Below, piece by piece: positions 8,477-18,447 of a DNA stretch of 48,820 nucleotides. A program made the position numbers and the translations under genes. Below the pieces are notes generated by a model. It worked only from the letters and a program-made list of their open reading frames with translations, made no database searches and was not told the origin of the DNA. Source of the DNA: Bryobacteraceae bacterium. Lineage in GTDB: Bacteria; Acidobacteriota; Terriglobia; Bryobacterales; Bryobacteraceae. The stretch covers positions 1-48,820 of the forward strand of contig JACZJQ010000053.1 of the NCBI GenBank assembly GCA_014860455.1. The letters run 5' to 3'. The stretch's first letter is position 1, and every line of letters starts with the position of its first letter.

Positions 8477-10501
8477 CTACCGCCGCCGGGAGGCGTGTCG
8501 CAGGACATGCAAGAGACTGGATTGATCGTCGGACCAGTCGAAGCGCTCAGGCGGCGGGGGCGGGCTGGTTGGCGGCAGGATCGGGGCAAGGCGCTCCCTG
8601 GGTCCGGCAAGCATCCACAGAGACGGGGTATAGCCCTTGAGGGCTTCGCCGCGGTCGGGCACGGCTATGGCGGTCCAGCCGGCATGAGTGGCGACGGCGC
8701 GGACCACGGCGGTGAGATCCAGACTGCGCGAAGAGACGTGGATGGCGAGGATGCCGTCCGGCTTCATGTGGCGCTTGTAGAGCAGGAAGGCCTCGCGGGT
8801 GAGCAGGTGGACAGGGATGGAGTCGCCCGAGAAGGCGTCGACGAAGAAGAGGTCGAACTGTTGCGGCGGCTCGGATTCCAGCGACAGCCGGGCGTCGCCG
8901 AGCACAACTTCCACCTGTCCGGCTGCGTGCTTCATGTAGGTGAACTGATCGGAGGCGAGCGAGACCACCCAGGGGTCAATTTCGTAGAAGCGGAAGATGT
9001 CGCCTTTCCGCGACCAGGCGGTCATGGCGCCGGCGCCGAGTCCGATGATGCCGACCTTGGCGTTAGCCGGACGGAAGGCGAAGGCGCGGGCGGCGCCGCT
9101 GGCCGGGCCGTAGTAGGACGACGGGTCGTCGGCGCGGGAGTCGAGCCATTGCGAGCCATGGATGGTTGCGCCGTGCAGCATCAATCGCAGCGTGCCCTGG
9201 GGTTCGTGGCGGTCGGCGACGCGGATTGAGCCATAGAAACCGCGGGCCGAGGCGATCAGTCCGTTGTGATGGGCCGAGACGATGGCCAGCGCGGCGGCCC
9301 CGGATGCGGCAAGCGAGGTGGCTGCGGTGAAGGTGAGGATGCGCCCGCGGGTGAGCGAAGCGGCCAGCAGCGTGGCGGCCGCGCCAAGCAGGACGGCGCC
9401 GAGTTCAAATTCGCCCTTGAACAGATGGGGAGCCAGGAAGGCGACAAAGACCGAGCCCAGAGCTCCGCCGAAGGCGAGGATGAAATAGTAGGAGGTCATG
9501 AAGCGAGGCGAGGGCCGCTGGCGGGCGAGTTTTGAGTGGCAGAACAGGCAGAGGAAGAACAGCCCGGCGGCGAGCATGGGCGCGCCGGGGTGGAAGAGGT
9601 CGTGAGGAGAATACCAGATGCCGGCGCAGAGCAGCGTGACGCCGGCCAGGCCGGAGAGAAACGAGATGTCGGGCGAGAGATCGCGGGCGAAGGCGATGAC
9701 GAATGTCAGCAGGTAGATGAGCAACGGCGCCGACCAGAGGAATGGAAAGGGAGCCACCTGGCGGCAGAGATGATTGGTAACGGTGAGCAGCAGCGCCGAG
9801 CCGAGAAAAGAGAGCCACAGCCAGCCGTAGATTCCGCGGCGGCCGGGCGGGGCGGCGTCCGGAGCATCTTCGGGGACATCGCTGGGATGGTCGCGGAGGT
9901 TCCATGCCAGCAGGGCGAATAGCAGGGCGCAGGCAGTGACGGCGGCGCGCCAAGCTGTGAGCGTGTGGCGGAGGCTGAACCAGGGTTCGATGAGCAGCGG
10001 GTAAGCGAGCAGGGCGGCGATGCAGGCGAGGTTGGACCAGGAATACAGGCGATAGGCGGCACGGCCCGCGCCCAGGGCGGCATGCCAGTACTGAAGCAGG
10101 GGACTGGCCGAGGCCAGCATCAGGTAAGGCAGTCCGATCAACCGGGACAGGGAGAGCAGCAGATCGATGGCCGGGGAGCCGGCGGCGTGGGAGGGGTCTG
10201 GCGCGGGCAGCCAGAGGGCGAAGATGACGATGGCGGCCAGCGCCACATGGACGCGGCCCTGGCTATGCAGCGGGAGGCGGCGGGAGAGGACGTCGGCATA
10301 CAGGTAGCCCCCGAGCAGCAGGGTCTGAAAGAAGACCAGGCACACGGCCCAAACCTCCGCGCCGCCGCCGAACGAGGGCAGCAGGAGCTTTGCGATGAGG
10401 GGCTGGATAAGGAAAAGGCAGAAAGCCCCGGCGGCGACCGCTGTCACCAGCAGGCCGGCCGCCGGAGCCGGAGGAGCCTTACTTAGGGAGATCGTCGCCA
10501 C
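8477..10501 (-). CDS. fused MFS / spermidine-synthase-like membrane protein (paralogue 2)
   Basis: The 674-residue protein has the same architecture as the gene downstream: a polytopic N-terminal half (FLIQPLIAKLLLPSFGGG near the start) and a C-terminal methyltransferase-like domain. That domain has GIIGLGAGAM, YEIDP and VDAFSGDSIPVHLLT in the places where spermidine synthases carry GGGDG and DxxDP. The two proteins are clearly related along their whole length but well diverged, so the duplication is old. Its start overlaps the end of mscL by 23 bases, placing it in the queG-TPR-mscL operon. Function unknown; polyamine synthesis is not supported. Confidence 0.8.
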   Translation of the reverse strand: MATISLSKAPPAPAAGLLVTAVAAGAFCLFLIQPLIAKLLLPSFGGGAEVWAVCLVFFQTLLLGGYLYADVLSRRLPLHSQGRVHVALAAIVIFALWLPAPDPSHAAGSPAIDLLLSLSRLIGLPYLMLASASPLLQYWHAALGAGRAAYRLYSWSNLACIAALLAYPLLIEPWFSLRHTLTAWRAAVTACALLFALLAWNLRDHPSDVPEDAPDAAPPGRRGIYGWLWLSFLGSALLLTVTNHLCRQVAPFPFLWSAPLLIYLLTFVIAFARDLSPDISFLSGLAGVTLLCAGIWYSPHDLFHPGAPMLAAGLFFLCLFCHSKLARQRPSPRFMTSYYFILAFGGALGSVFVAFLAPHLFKGEFELGAVLLGAAATLLAASLTRGRILTFTAATSLAASGAAALAIVSAHHNGLIASARGFYGSIRVADRHEPQGTLRLMLHGATIHGSQWLDSRADDPSSYYGPASGAARAFAFRPANAKVGIIGLGAGAMTAWSRKGDIFRFYEIDPWVVSLASDQFTYMKHAAGQVEVVLGDARLSLESEPPQQFDLFFVDAFSGDSIPVHLLTREAFLLYKRHMKPDGILAIHVSSRSLDLTAVVRAVATHAGWTAIAVPDRGEALKGYTPSLWMLAGPRERLAPILPPTSPPPPPERFDWSDDQSSLLHVLRHASRRR

Positions 10502-10838
10502 TGCTTCTCGTCAGCTTGTTGAGCTGCTTCACAACGATGAAGATAGCAAAAGCAATGATGACGAATTGGATGACGTTGTTGATCACGTTGCCGTAGGCCA
10601 GCACGGCCGCCTTGGCTTCACGCGCGGCGGTGATGCTCGCATACGTCTTGCCGTCGAGGGCGACATAGAGACCGGTGAGGTCGACGCCGCCTGAAACGAG
10701 TCCGACGAGCGGGTTGATGAGGTCCTCGACGATGGAGTTAACGATTTTGCCGAAGGCGGCGCCGATGACGACACCAACAGCTAAGTCGATCGCATTGCCT
10801 TTGACGGCGAATTCCTTGAACTCTTGCAGCATACCCAT
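10479..10838 (-). CDS. mscL: large-conductance mechanosensitive channel MscL
   Basis: This is a homopentameric inner-membrane channel that opens under membrane tension and releases solutes during osmotic downshock. The N-terminal EFKEFAVKGNAIDLAVGVVI and the following GAAFGKIV helix are the hallmark amphipathic helix and pore-lining TM1. TM2 is NVINNVIQFVIIAFAIFIVV, followed by a charged C-terminal tail. The chosen ATG gives MGMLQEF, which aligns exactly with the short N-terminus of E. coli MscL. An in-frame GTG six codons earlier, overlapping the TPR stop as GTGA, is the alternative. No good ribosome site is visible, so translation is probably coupled to the TPR gene. Confidence 0.95.
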   Translation of the reverse strand: MGMLQEFKEFAVKGNAIDLAVGVVIGAAFGKIVNSIVEDLINPLVGLVSGGVDLTGLYVALDGKTYASITAAREAKAAVLAYGNVINNVIQFVIIAFAIFIVVKQLNKLTRSSGDDLPK

Positions 10839-10852
10839 GGGATCAAAGATTA

Positions 10853-12055
10853 TCACTCTTTCATGGGTGCGGTGGGGTTGTCCTTCAAGTATTTTTCGAG
10901 CGTGTACGGCCTGTCCACATAGCGGCGGGCTTCCTTGGCGCCTTCATAGCCCTGCGGGAACAGGGAAACGGTCGTACGGAAGGTGGCGCGGGCTTCGGAA
11001 TTCCTTCCCGCAAGGTCGAGGCATTGACCGAGGCGGAACCAGGCCATGGAGCCGGAGTAGGGGTCCAGCCGCGTGTGGCCGGCGGTGGCGGCGCGGAGAT
11101 GGATGATGGCCTGCTCGGGCTGGTTGTACCAGAACAGAAGGTTGCCGCGGGCGTATTCAATGCGCTCCTGAGGGAGGTTGGCAAAGCCCAAGGCACCGGA
11201 TTTTTTGAGTTGTTCGCAGCGGTCCAGCGCGGCTGTGGCCTTGGCGAGGTCGCCGATGTCGGCGTGGACCTGGGAGAGTTCCAGCAGCAGCAGATAGTTG
11301 CGAGGATAGCGCTTGAGCAGCGACTCGAGGATGGGCGGGACCAGGGTGAACTGGCCTTCGCGCCGGTAGGCCACGCTGAGTAGGATTTGGGCGTCGGAGC
11401 GGTTGAGGTTGCCGTATTCGGCGACGTGGGCCAGTGTGCGGATACCTTCGGTTTTGTTGCCACGGAAGCCGGCCAGGAAGCCGAGCAGGCGGTAGGACCA
11501 GTGCAGAGAGCCGACAATGTAGTCGTGGAAGCCCTGGGCCATGTAGGCGTCGATGCGCTTGGGATCAAGGTCAGTGACGCGGTTGTGGAGCTTGCGTGAT
11601 TCGGTGACGTCGCGCAGCGAGTCCATCCAGGCGCGGGTGACCAGAAAATTGTAGGTGCCGCGCAACGAAAAGGCGACGCCGCGGGCATAGAGGGCGTCGG
11701 TGTCGTTGGCCTCGGCGGCCAAGGCCTTCGTCGTCAATTCCATCGAGGAGGCGATGGCGGAGAGGAACAGGGAGCGTTCCTCGGCGGTGGGTTCCATCTT
11801 GGGGTGGCGAAGGAAGGGGTTGGCGCCGGTGACGAGGTGGGATTCCAGCGCGCCACAGCGCAGCATCATTTGAAACAGAACGGCCTGGGCGACGTGGTTG
11901 TGCCGGGCCGGGTCGCTCGGGTCGCGGGCGAGCGAAGTGCGGAAGGCGGCCAGGGCCTGAGGGTATTCTAGGTTATAGAAGTGGTCGAAGCCCTTGTCTA
12001 CAAGAGGATCAGCGGCGGGTTGGGCGAGCAGGAGGGCGAGCAGAGGGGCGATCAT
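10853..12055 (-). CDS. exported TPR-repeat protein
   Basis: The 400-residue protein has a short hydrophobic leader (MIAPLLALLLAQPAADP) and is otherwise almost entirely helical. Residues 20-70, 125-260 and 265-375 contain tetratricopeptide-like pairs, for example the segment around DKGFDHFYNLEYPQALAAF and the one ending LDLAGRNSEARATF. Such proteins usually act as protein-binding scaffolds; no enzyme motif is present. Its ATG overlaps the queG stop as ATGA, and its own stop overlaps a possible GTG start of mscL, so it sits in the middle of a translationally coupled operon. The partner is unknown. Confidence 0.7.
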   Translation of the reverse strand: MIAPLLALLLAQPAADPLVDKGFDHFYNLEYPQALAAFRTSLARDPSDPARHNHVAQAVLFQMMLRCGALESHLVTGANPFLRHPKMEPTAEERSLFLSAIASSMELTTKALAAEANDTDALYARGVAFSLRGTYNFLVTRAWMDSLRDVTESRKLHNRVTDLDPKRIDAYMAQGFHDYIVGSLHWSYRLLGFLAGFRGNKTEGIRTLAHVAEYGNLNRSDAQILLSVAYRREGQFTLVPPILESLLKRYPRNYLLLLELSQVHADIGDLAKATAALDRCEQLKKSGALGFANLPQERIEYARGNLLFWYNQPEQAIIHLRAATAGHTRLDPYSGSMAWFRLGQCLDLAGRNSEARATFRTTVSLFPQGYEGAKEARRYVDRPYTLEKYLKDNPTAPMKE

Positions 12056-13122
12056 GATTCGTCCCCTTCAGTATGCTGTCGAAGCTGGGAGAGAGCCCAG
12101 CGGGCGTGTTCAGAGACCGAGGTGTCGGGGTGGGCGGCGAGGCGTTCCAGCGCCGGGCGGTGGCCGGGGTCGGCCGAGTTGCCCATGGCTGTGGCGACGT
12201 TGCGGAGCCAGCCCGGGTGCTTGGCGCGGTGGATGGGCGTATGTCGGAAGCGGGCGCGGAAGTCGTCGGGCGACAGGGCTGCCATTTCGTCGAGATCCGG
12301 GGTGGCGTTGACGGGTTGAAACCCCGGCTCGGCTGTGGAGGGCGCGCGGCGGTTCCAGGGGCAGACCTCCTGGCAAATGTCGCAGCCGAAAAGGTGGTGG
12401 CCGGTGGCAGGGCGAAGCGCCGGGTCGGTGGGGCCTTTCTGTTCGATTGTGAGAGTGGAAATGCAAAGGCGGGCGTCGAGCGCGTAGCCGGAGGGCGTGG
12501 GGGAGGGAACCAGCGCTTGCGTGGGGCAGGCGTCGATGCAGCGGCGGCAGGTGCCGCACCGGTCCGGGGGCGGGGAATCGGGCGGAAGTTCAATGCTGAC
12601 AAGGACTTCGCCGAGGAAAAACCAGGAGCCCTGTTGCTGGTTGATGAGGCACGTGTTACGGCCGATCCAGCCGAGTCCGGCTTGGCGGGCGTAGGAACGC
12701 TCCAGAAGGGGTGCGGTGTCCGTGCAAATCCGGGATTCGAAGGGTCCCCAGAGGGATTGGAGTTTCTCCACGAGCGACGAGAGGGCGCGGCGGAGCGTGT
12801 CGTGGTAGTCTTCGGCGCCCCAGGCATAGCGTGACACGGGCGGGTCTACTATGTCGATTGTTTTGTACAGCTTTCCAAGGCAGAGCATGGACCGGGCCGA
12901 GGCCAGGAGATGGCGTGGGTCCTGGCGGATATCTCCCCTGTGATCAAGGAGATAGCCCATAGGTCCGGCGTAGCCTAAATCAGACCACTGACGAAAAGAT
13001 GCGAAGTCCGATAGAGGCGCGGCTTGGGCGACGCCTGAGAGCTCGAATCCGGCCTGGCGGGCAAGGCGGTTGAAGGCGGCTTGAGTAGGCTGCTCCAGGG
13101 CGCGGAACTCCTCTAGAATCAT
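12052..13122 (-). CDS. queG: epoxyqueuosine reductase QueG
   Basis: QueG carries out the last step of queuosine synthesis, reducing epoxyqueuosine to queuosine in the wobble position of GUN-anticodon tRNAs, using cobalamin and two [4Fe-4S] clusters. Numbered from the chosen start (356 residues), cluster ligands are C189, C192, C195, C199 (CGTCRRCIDACP) and C247, C250, C254 (CDICQEVCPW). The conserved active-site Asp135 lies in CTDTAPLLER, and WIGRNTC follows. The C-terminus contains a HEAT-like repeat (ERLAAHPDTSVSEHARWAL), normal for the family. The ATG at 13122 fits the usual N-terminus; an in-frame start 15 codons earlier is less likely. It heads the minus-strand operon. Confidence 0.93.
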   Translation of the reverse strand: MILEEFRALEQPTQAAFNRLARQAGFELSGVAQAAPLSDFASFRQWSDLGYAGPMGYLLDHRGDIRQDPRHLLASARSMLCLGKLYKTIDIVDPPVSRYAWGAEDYHDTLRRALSSLVEKLQSLWGPFESRICTDTAPLLERSYARQAGLGWIGRNTCLINQQQGSWFFLGEVLVSIELPPDSPPPDRCGTCRRCIDACPTQALVPSPTPSGYALDARLCISTLTIEQKGPTDPALRPATGHHLFGCDICQEVCPWNRRAPSTAEPGFQPVNATPDLDEMAALSPDDFRARFRHTPIHRAKHPGWLRNVATAMGNSADPGHRPALERLAAHPDTSVSEHARWALSQLRQHTEGDES

Positions 13123-13168
13123 GCTACTATGGCGCGCTTTCCGGGCGCTCCCGTTTAGGTGCGGCATA

Positions 13169-13203
13169 TCGCCGTTGGGCGGTGAAATGTCGCAGTTGGG
13201 CGG
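13169..13203 (+). promoter_or_regulatory. 14-bp direct repeat spaced by two helical turns upstream of the radical SAM gene
   Basis: TCGCCGTTGGGCGG (13169-13182) and TCGCAGTTGGGCGG (13190-13203) match at 13 of 14 bases with a period of 21 bp, so both copies face the same side of the helix. They lie 91 bases before the radical SAM start and just upstream of queG on the other strand. This pattern suggests an operator for a dimeric or tandem-binding regulator of one or both genes. Confidence 0.45.
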
Positions 13204-13293
13204 ATAGCAGTGGGAGAGTCGGCGGGATGGTTCTAAGATGACAAGGACCGGAATAGGTGAACCCTACCCCCGAATAGGAGCAAACAAGAACAA

Positions 13294-15390
<2,097 letters not shown>

Positions 15391-15431
15391 CCGCCGCGGC
15401 GGGTTTGTCCGCCGGCGAGAACGCCTGAATC

Positions 15432-15456
15432 GGGGCGGCCCCACACAGGCCGTCCC
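15432..15456 (+). repeat. 9-bp stem hairpin after the radical SAM gene
   Basis: GGGGCGGCC (15432-15440) pairs with GGCCGTCCC (15448-15456), including one G-U pair, around the loop CCACACA. It has no T-tract and sits between the stop codon and the true terminator, so it may protect the mRNA 3' end. Confidence 0.55.
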
Positions 15457-15497
15457 AACGCGGAATTATCAGTCTCCTATTCGGTTTCTATTAACCA

Positions 15498-15535
15498 GCC
15501 CGGACGCCCATCAGTGGCCTCCGGGCGTTTTTTTT
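15498..15535 (+). terminator. rho-independent terminator of the radical SAM gene
   Basis: The stem GCCCGGA / TCCGGGC (15498-15504 with 15520-15526) continues inward, after one C-C mismatch, as GCC / GGC around the loop CATCAGT. It is followed by G and eight T residues (15528-15535). This is the clearest intrinsic terminator in the window. Confidence 0.88.
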
Positions 15536-16015
15536 GCCGCTGCGATTGGGTGCATCCTGCTGGTCCATTCCCGTACATAATGGCGATGGAGTCAACGTCG
15601 TGTTCCACCTCTTTCTGGCGCTCTTCATTCCGCTGGCCGCCACGGGCCACGGCGAGACGAGCACGTTCCAGCGTGACCCGGCGAAGCGGAAGGCGAACCA
15701 GACGCTGATTCATTCCTCGGACTTGCCAGACGCGCGAGAAGGGGTTTCGTCTGGCTATCAGCCTGGGGTGCGCTGAAGCCGAAGCCAGGGCCACTGTGTT
15801 CAAGATCATTCGCATGGAGAATGACCTCATGAACGCGCTCGTGAGGAAAGCGACAGCGCCGAGTGAGGGATGGGGCGACGGGTACTGCAGCGACTTATTG
15901 GGGCACGCGTTTGCTCGCGGCCGATTGAGTCAGGTATTCCTTTCCTCTATCTCAGTGCTTCGTTCCATTCGCAAGCCGGGAATCCTGGTCTAAACTCCAC
16001 TCAGGGAGTACTGTC
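15536..16015. other. gene-poor stretch with a possible decayed small ORF
   Basis: No confident gene lies here. The best candidate is a GTG at 15600 preceded by GGAG, which opens a 58-codon frame to 15776 beginning with a signal-peptide-like VFHLFLALFIPLAATGHG. A second open frame, shifted, continues from about 15735 to 15993 and ends in KPGILV. Together they could be one frameshifted secreted protein, but neither part is recognised. Confidence 0.25.
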
Positions 16016-16567
16016 ATGCGCTTGCTGCTGGCGTCCGTTATCCTTGTCCTCTTGCCCGCTACGGCCCTCTGCCAGGCGATGCTGGAGAGCGCCATCCTCT
16101 CCGGCGCCGCGGCGAGTGCGGCTTCCGGTTCCGCCAAAGCCACCGGTGACGCGTTGTCGAAGTCCCTTCAGAAGCTCAACTTAGCCCTCGCGGGCGCGGC
16201 GGCTACGGGCGCGGCGCCCAATGGCGCGGCGGCTCATGGCGCCGGTTCCACGCCGGCCATCCCCATCGCCAGGACCGGTTCTACGCCGCCGCTGCCAAAA
16301 CCTTCCCAGACTGTCTTCGAAGGAGTCGAACCGGGCACTCCTCGCTCCGACGTCATCGCCAAGGCCGGCAAACCGCAGTCAGCCATCGCCAGTTCCGATG
16401 AAGAGATGCTCAAGTACGCCACCTCCGAAGGCGGGTTAGTTCGTATCCGGGTGGTCGACGGCAAGGTCTCAACCATCGAGCGGACCCCGCCCAAGACGGC
16501 CCCTGCACCACAACCCGAGCCGAAGGCCGAGACTGTGGCGGCCAGCATCGTTAATCCCGGCAAATGA
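16016..16567 (+). CDS. secreted protein with BamE/SmpA-like domain
   Basis: The 183-residue protein has a clean signal peptide (MRLLLASVILVLLPATALCQ). A low-complexity Ala/Gly/Pro region (about 22-95) follows, and then a short domain at about 98-155 starting VFEGVEPGTPRSDVIAKAG. That pattern, a Gly-x-Pro turn followed by an alpha helix and LGxP/AGKP, resembles the BamE/SmpA/OmlA fold. The C-terminus is again Pro/Ala-rich. Function unknown; it probably lies in the periplasm. It is convergent with the antitoxin gene. Confidence 0.6.
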   Translation: MRLLLASVILVLLPATALCQAMLESAILSGAAASAASGSAKATGDALSKSLQKLNLALAGAAATGAAPNGAAAHGAGSTPAIPIARTGSTPPLPKPSQTVFEGVEPGTPRSDVIAKAGKPQSAIASSDEEMLKYATSEGGLVRIRVVDGKVSTIERTPPKTAPAPQPEPKAETVAASIVNPGK

Positions 16568-16588
16568 CATTGGCCGGTGGCTGCTTGC

Positions 16589-16670
16589 CCTTGGCCACAC
16601 CAGGGCTGAACACCACGGCTCTGGGCTGAGGCCTTGTCGAAGACAGTAGCGCCCTGGTGAACGACCAAGG
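16589..16670. repeat. long imperfect inverted repeat between convergent genes
   Basis: CCTTGG and CACCAGGGC (16589-16594, 16598-16606) are mirrored by GCCCTGGTG and CCAAGG (16651-16659, 16665-16670). The arms are interrupted by 3 and 5 unpaired bases and separated by 44 bases. Sitting between two converging genes, it may act as a bidirectional terminator, although no T-tract is present. Confidence 0.45.
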
Positions 16671-16724
16671 CTGCCACGGCCACATGACGAGCCGAGTGAA
16701 GATGCCAGCGCCTTCTGCCACCTT

Positions 16725-17006
16725 TCAGGCGGCTTCAATCTCAACATGGACCTTGCAGCCGAGCGCGGTGGCGATATTCACCAGGGCATCGAGCGAGAAG
16801 CGGGAAACCCGGCCGCGCAACAGGTCGTTCATCCTTGGCTGGGTGACGCCGCAGTGGCTGGCTGCCTCGGCCTGGGTCCAGTCTTTGCGCTTCACGATGG
16901 CCTCGATCTGATGCATCAGTTCGGCTCGCGCGCGGAGGTTGGCGGCCTGCTCGGGCGTGTCGGCGATGGCGTCCCAGACGCTGGCGTAGGTTTCAGTCTT
17001 GCTCAC
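16725..17006 (-). CDS. XRE-family antitoxin-like regulator without a visible toxin
   Basis: The 93-residue protein has a central helix-turn-helix (about 43-80: WTQAEAASHCGVTQPRMNDL then FSLDALVNIATALG). The N-terminal region, ADTPEQAANLRARAELM, is typical of the HigA/COG5606 antitoxins that normally follow a RelE/Gp49-type toxin gene. It should bind DNA, repress its own operon and neutralise the toxin. Here no toxin gene is present: the IS3 element begins only 9 bases upstream of the GTG start, exactly where the toxin should end. The native promoter and partner appear to have been removed, so expression may now depend on the IS end. Confidence 0.8.
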   Translation of the reverse strand: MSKTETYASVWDAIADTPEQAANLRARAELMHQIEAIVKRKDWTQAEAASHCGVTQPRMNDLLRGRVSRFSLDALVNIATALGCKVHVEIEAA

Positions 17007-17015
17007 TCTCTATGG

Positions 17016-17038
17016 TGGACCCCAAATCCTGGACCACG
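17016..17038 (+). repeat. left inverted repeat of the IS3 element
   Basis: The sequence starts TGGACCCCAAATCC and ends GGACCACG. It matches the reverse complement of the right end at 18 of 23 positions. Confidence 0.85.
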
Positions 17039-17083
17039 GTACTTGTATAGAATCTTGGCAAAGTCGGCATCGCGAGGAAGGGG

Positions 17084-17374
17084 ATGACGATGCGCAAGAG
17101 GCAGCACACGCCGCAGTTCAAAGCCAAGGTTGCGTTGGAGGCGATTCAGGGCGAATCGACCCTGAACGAGATAGGAGCACGTCACGGGGTCAGTCCAATG
17201 CAGATCTGCCATTGGAAGAAGGCGGCGATCGAGCACTTGGCGGAGCTATTCCAGGACGGACGGCGGAAGCATCGCGGCTCTGTAGACGCCGACAAGGACG
17301 AGTTGTACCGGCAGATCGGGCAGCTAAAGGTGGAATTGGACTGGCTCAAAAAAAGAGCTGGGGGTGTCAAGTGA
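17084..17374 (+). CDS. IS3-family transposase OrfA
   Basis: The 96-residue protein has an N-terminal helix-turn-helix (HTPQFKAKVALEAIQGE, then IGARHGVSPMQICHWKK) that binds the IS ends. A C-terminal Leu/Glu heptad region (YRQIGQLKVELDWLKK) serves for dimerisation. GAGGAAGGGG precedes the ATG. Its last codons cross a run of seven A (17348-17354). OrfB lies in the +1 frame, not the usual -1 frame, so a classical -1 ribosomal shift at this run would not make the fusion. Losing one A, by transcriptional slippage for example, would. Confidence 0.9.
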   Translation: MTMRKRQHTPQFKAKVALEAIQGESTLNEIGARHGVSPMQICHWKKAAIEHLAELFQDGRRKHRGSVDADKDELYRQIGQLKVELDWLKKRAGGVK

Positions 17375-18197
17375 TCAGAAACGACATCTGGTGGAACCGG
17401 CCCACGAGAGCATCAGCATCCGGCGCCAATGCGAGTTGCTGGCCTTGCCGAGAGCCAGTTGGTATTACCGGCCGGCAGGGGAAAGTGACGAGAACCTCGG
17501 GTTTCTCCGTCTGCTCGATGAGCAATACACGGCGACTCCGTTCTATGGGAGCCGGAAGATGAAGGCGTGGCTTTGCACTCAGGGCTATGAGGTGAATCGG
17601 AAGCGGGTCAGGCGACTGCTCGAGAAACTCGGCCTCCAAGCGATCTATCCCAAGCCGCGGCTGAGCCTGGGCGGACAGGGCCATCAGATTTACCCGTATC
17701 TACTGCGCGGCGTGCCGATTCAACGAGTTAGGCAGGTTTGGAGCAGTGACATCACCTACGTCCGGTTGCAGGCTGGATTCGTCTATCTGACCGCGGTGCT
17801 GGATTGGTTCAGCCGCTTCGTGCTGAGCTGGAGGCTGTCGCCGAGCCTGGATGGCAGCTTCTGTCGCGATGCCCTGCGCCAAGCCCTGCGATGGGGTACG
17901 CCGGAGGTCTTCAACACCGACCAAGGGTGCCAGTACACCAGTTCGAGCTTCACGGCCATCTTGAAGCAAAACGGGATCGCGATCAGCATGGACGGCCGCG
18001 GCCGCGCGCTGGACAACATTTTCGTCGAAAGGCTATGGCGCTCGGTGAAATACGAAAACGTCTACCTGAACGACTACCAGGAGATCCCCCAGGTGCGTGC
18101 CGGGCTGGCGGCATACTTCCGCTTCTACAACTACGAACGACCGCATCAGAGCCTGGGGTATAAGACTCCGGCCGAAGTCTTCGGAGCCAGCCGATGA
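17364..18197 (+). CDS. IS3-family transposase OrfB (DDE integrase)
   Basis: The 277-residue catalytic subunit has an HTH_21 region (about 40-100) and an rve-type integrase core. The catalytic triad is visible as Asp in WSSDITYV, Asp in FNTDQGCQYT and Glu in NIFVERLWRSVKYE. It ends with the typical YNYERPHQSLGYKTPAEVF. It uses a GTG start that overlaps OrfA by 11 bases. The frame is uninterrupted, so the enzyme is probably active if made. Confidence 0.93.
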   Translation: MSSDQKRHLVEPAHESISIRRQCELLALPRASWYYRPAGESDENLGFLRLLDEQYTATPFYGSRKMKAWLCTQGYEVNRKRVRRLLEKLGLQAIYPKPRLSLGGQGHQIYPYLLRGVPIQRVRQVWSSDITYVRLQAGFVYLTAVLDWFSRFVLSWRLSPSLDGSFCRDALRQALRWGTPEVFNTDQGCQYTSSSFTAILKQNGIAISMDGRGRALDNIFVERLWRSVKYENVYLNDYQEIPQVRAGLAAYFRFYNYERPHQSLGYKTPAEVFGASR

Positions 18198-18225
18198 CCC
18201 GGCTTCTCGGGGAGGCCCGTCAACA

Positions 18226-18249
18226 GGGTGGGGGCCAGCCCCCACACCC
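18226..18249 (+). repeat. very GC-rich hairpin inside the IS, after OrfB
   Basis: GGGTGGGGGC (18226-18235) pairs with GCCCCCAC-A-CCC (18238-18249) around a two-base CA loop, with a single bulged A. It lies 28 bases after the transposase stop. It could stop transcripts running out of the IS, although no T-tract follows. Confidence 0.6.
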
Positions 18250-18424
18250 CCGGGATTTAACGCTTTACGGCCAGAATGGCTGGCTGTACAATCACTGCAC
18301 TCGAGCGGAGGATAGGGCAACGCAGGGATGCGACCCGAGCGCCGCCTCGAGGGCCGGAAAGGCGGGGCAGCTCCGGCTGCCCCTCAACCCGACTTACAAG
18401 TTCGTAGCCAAGTTCGAAGACCAA

Positions 18425-18447
18425 CGTGGTACAGGAAACGGGGCCCA
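18425..18447 (-). repeat. right inverted repeat of the IS3 element
   Basis: The sequence begins CGTGGTACAGGA and ends GGGGCCCA. It defines the right boundary of the element, and the next base starts the recombinase-like remnant. Confidence 0.82.

Larger units (their letters stand above)
17016..18447 (+). mobile_element. IS3-family insertion sequence (1432 bp)
   Basis: The element is bounded by 23-bp imperfect inverted repeats, begins with TG and ends with CA, and carries the two overlapping transposase frames of the IS3 family. The flanking bases (ATGG on the left, GCGC on the right) do not form a target duplication. This suggests that an adjacent deletion or recombination followed insertion. 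Both neighbours are broken systems: an antitoxin without its toxin and the tail of a recombinase-like gene. About 250 bases lie between the transposase stop and the right end, longer than usual. Confidence 0.88.

Noticed and set aside
6369-10501. Naming the two fused membrane proteins spermidine synthases
   Set aside because: The GGGDG and DxxDP catalytic motifs are absent, so only the fold is claimed.
15477-15830. 117-codon minus-strand frame after the radical SAM gene
   Set aside because: It runs through the intrinsic terminator and shows Arg-rich, non-protein-like composition.
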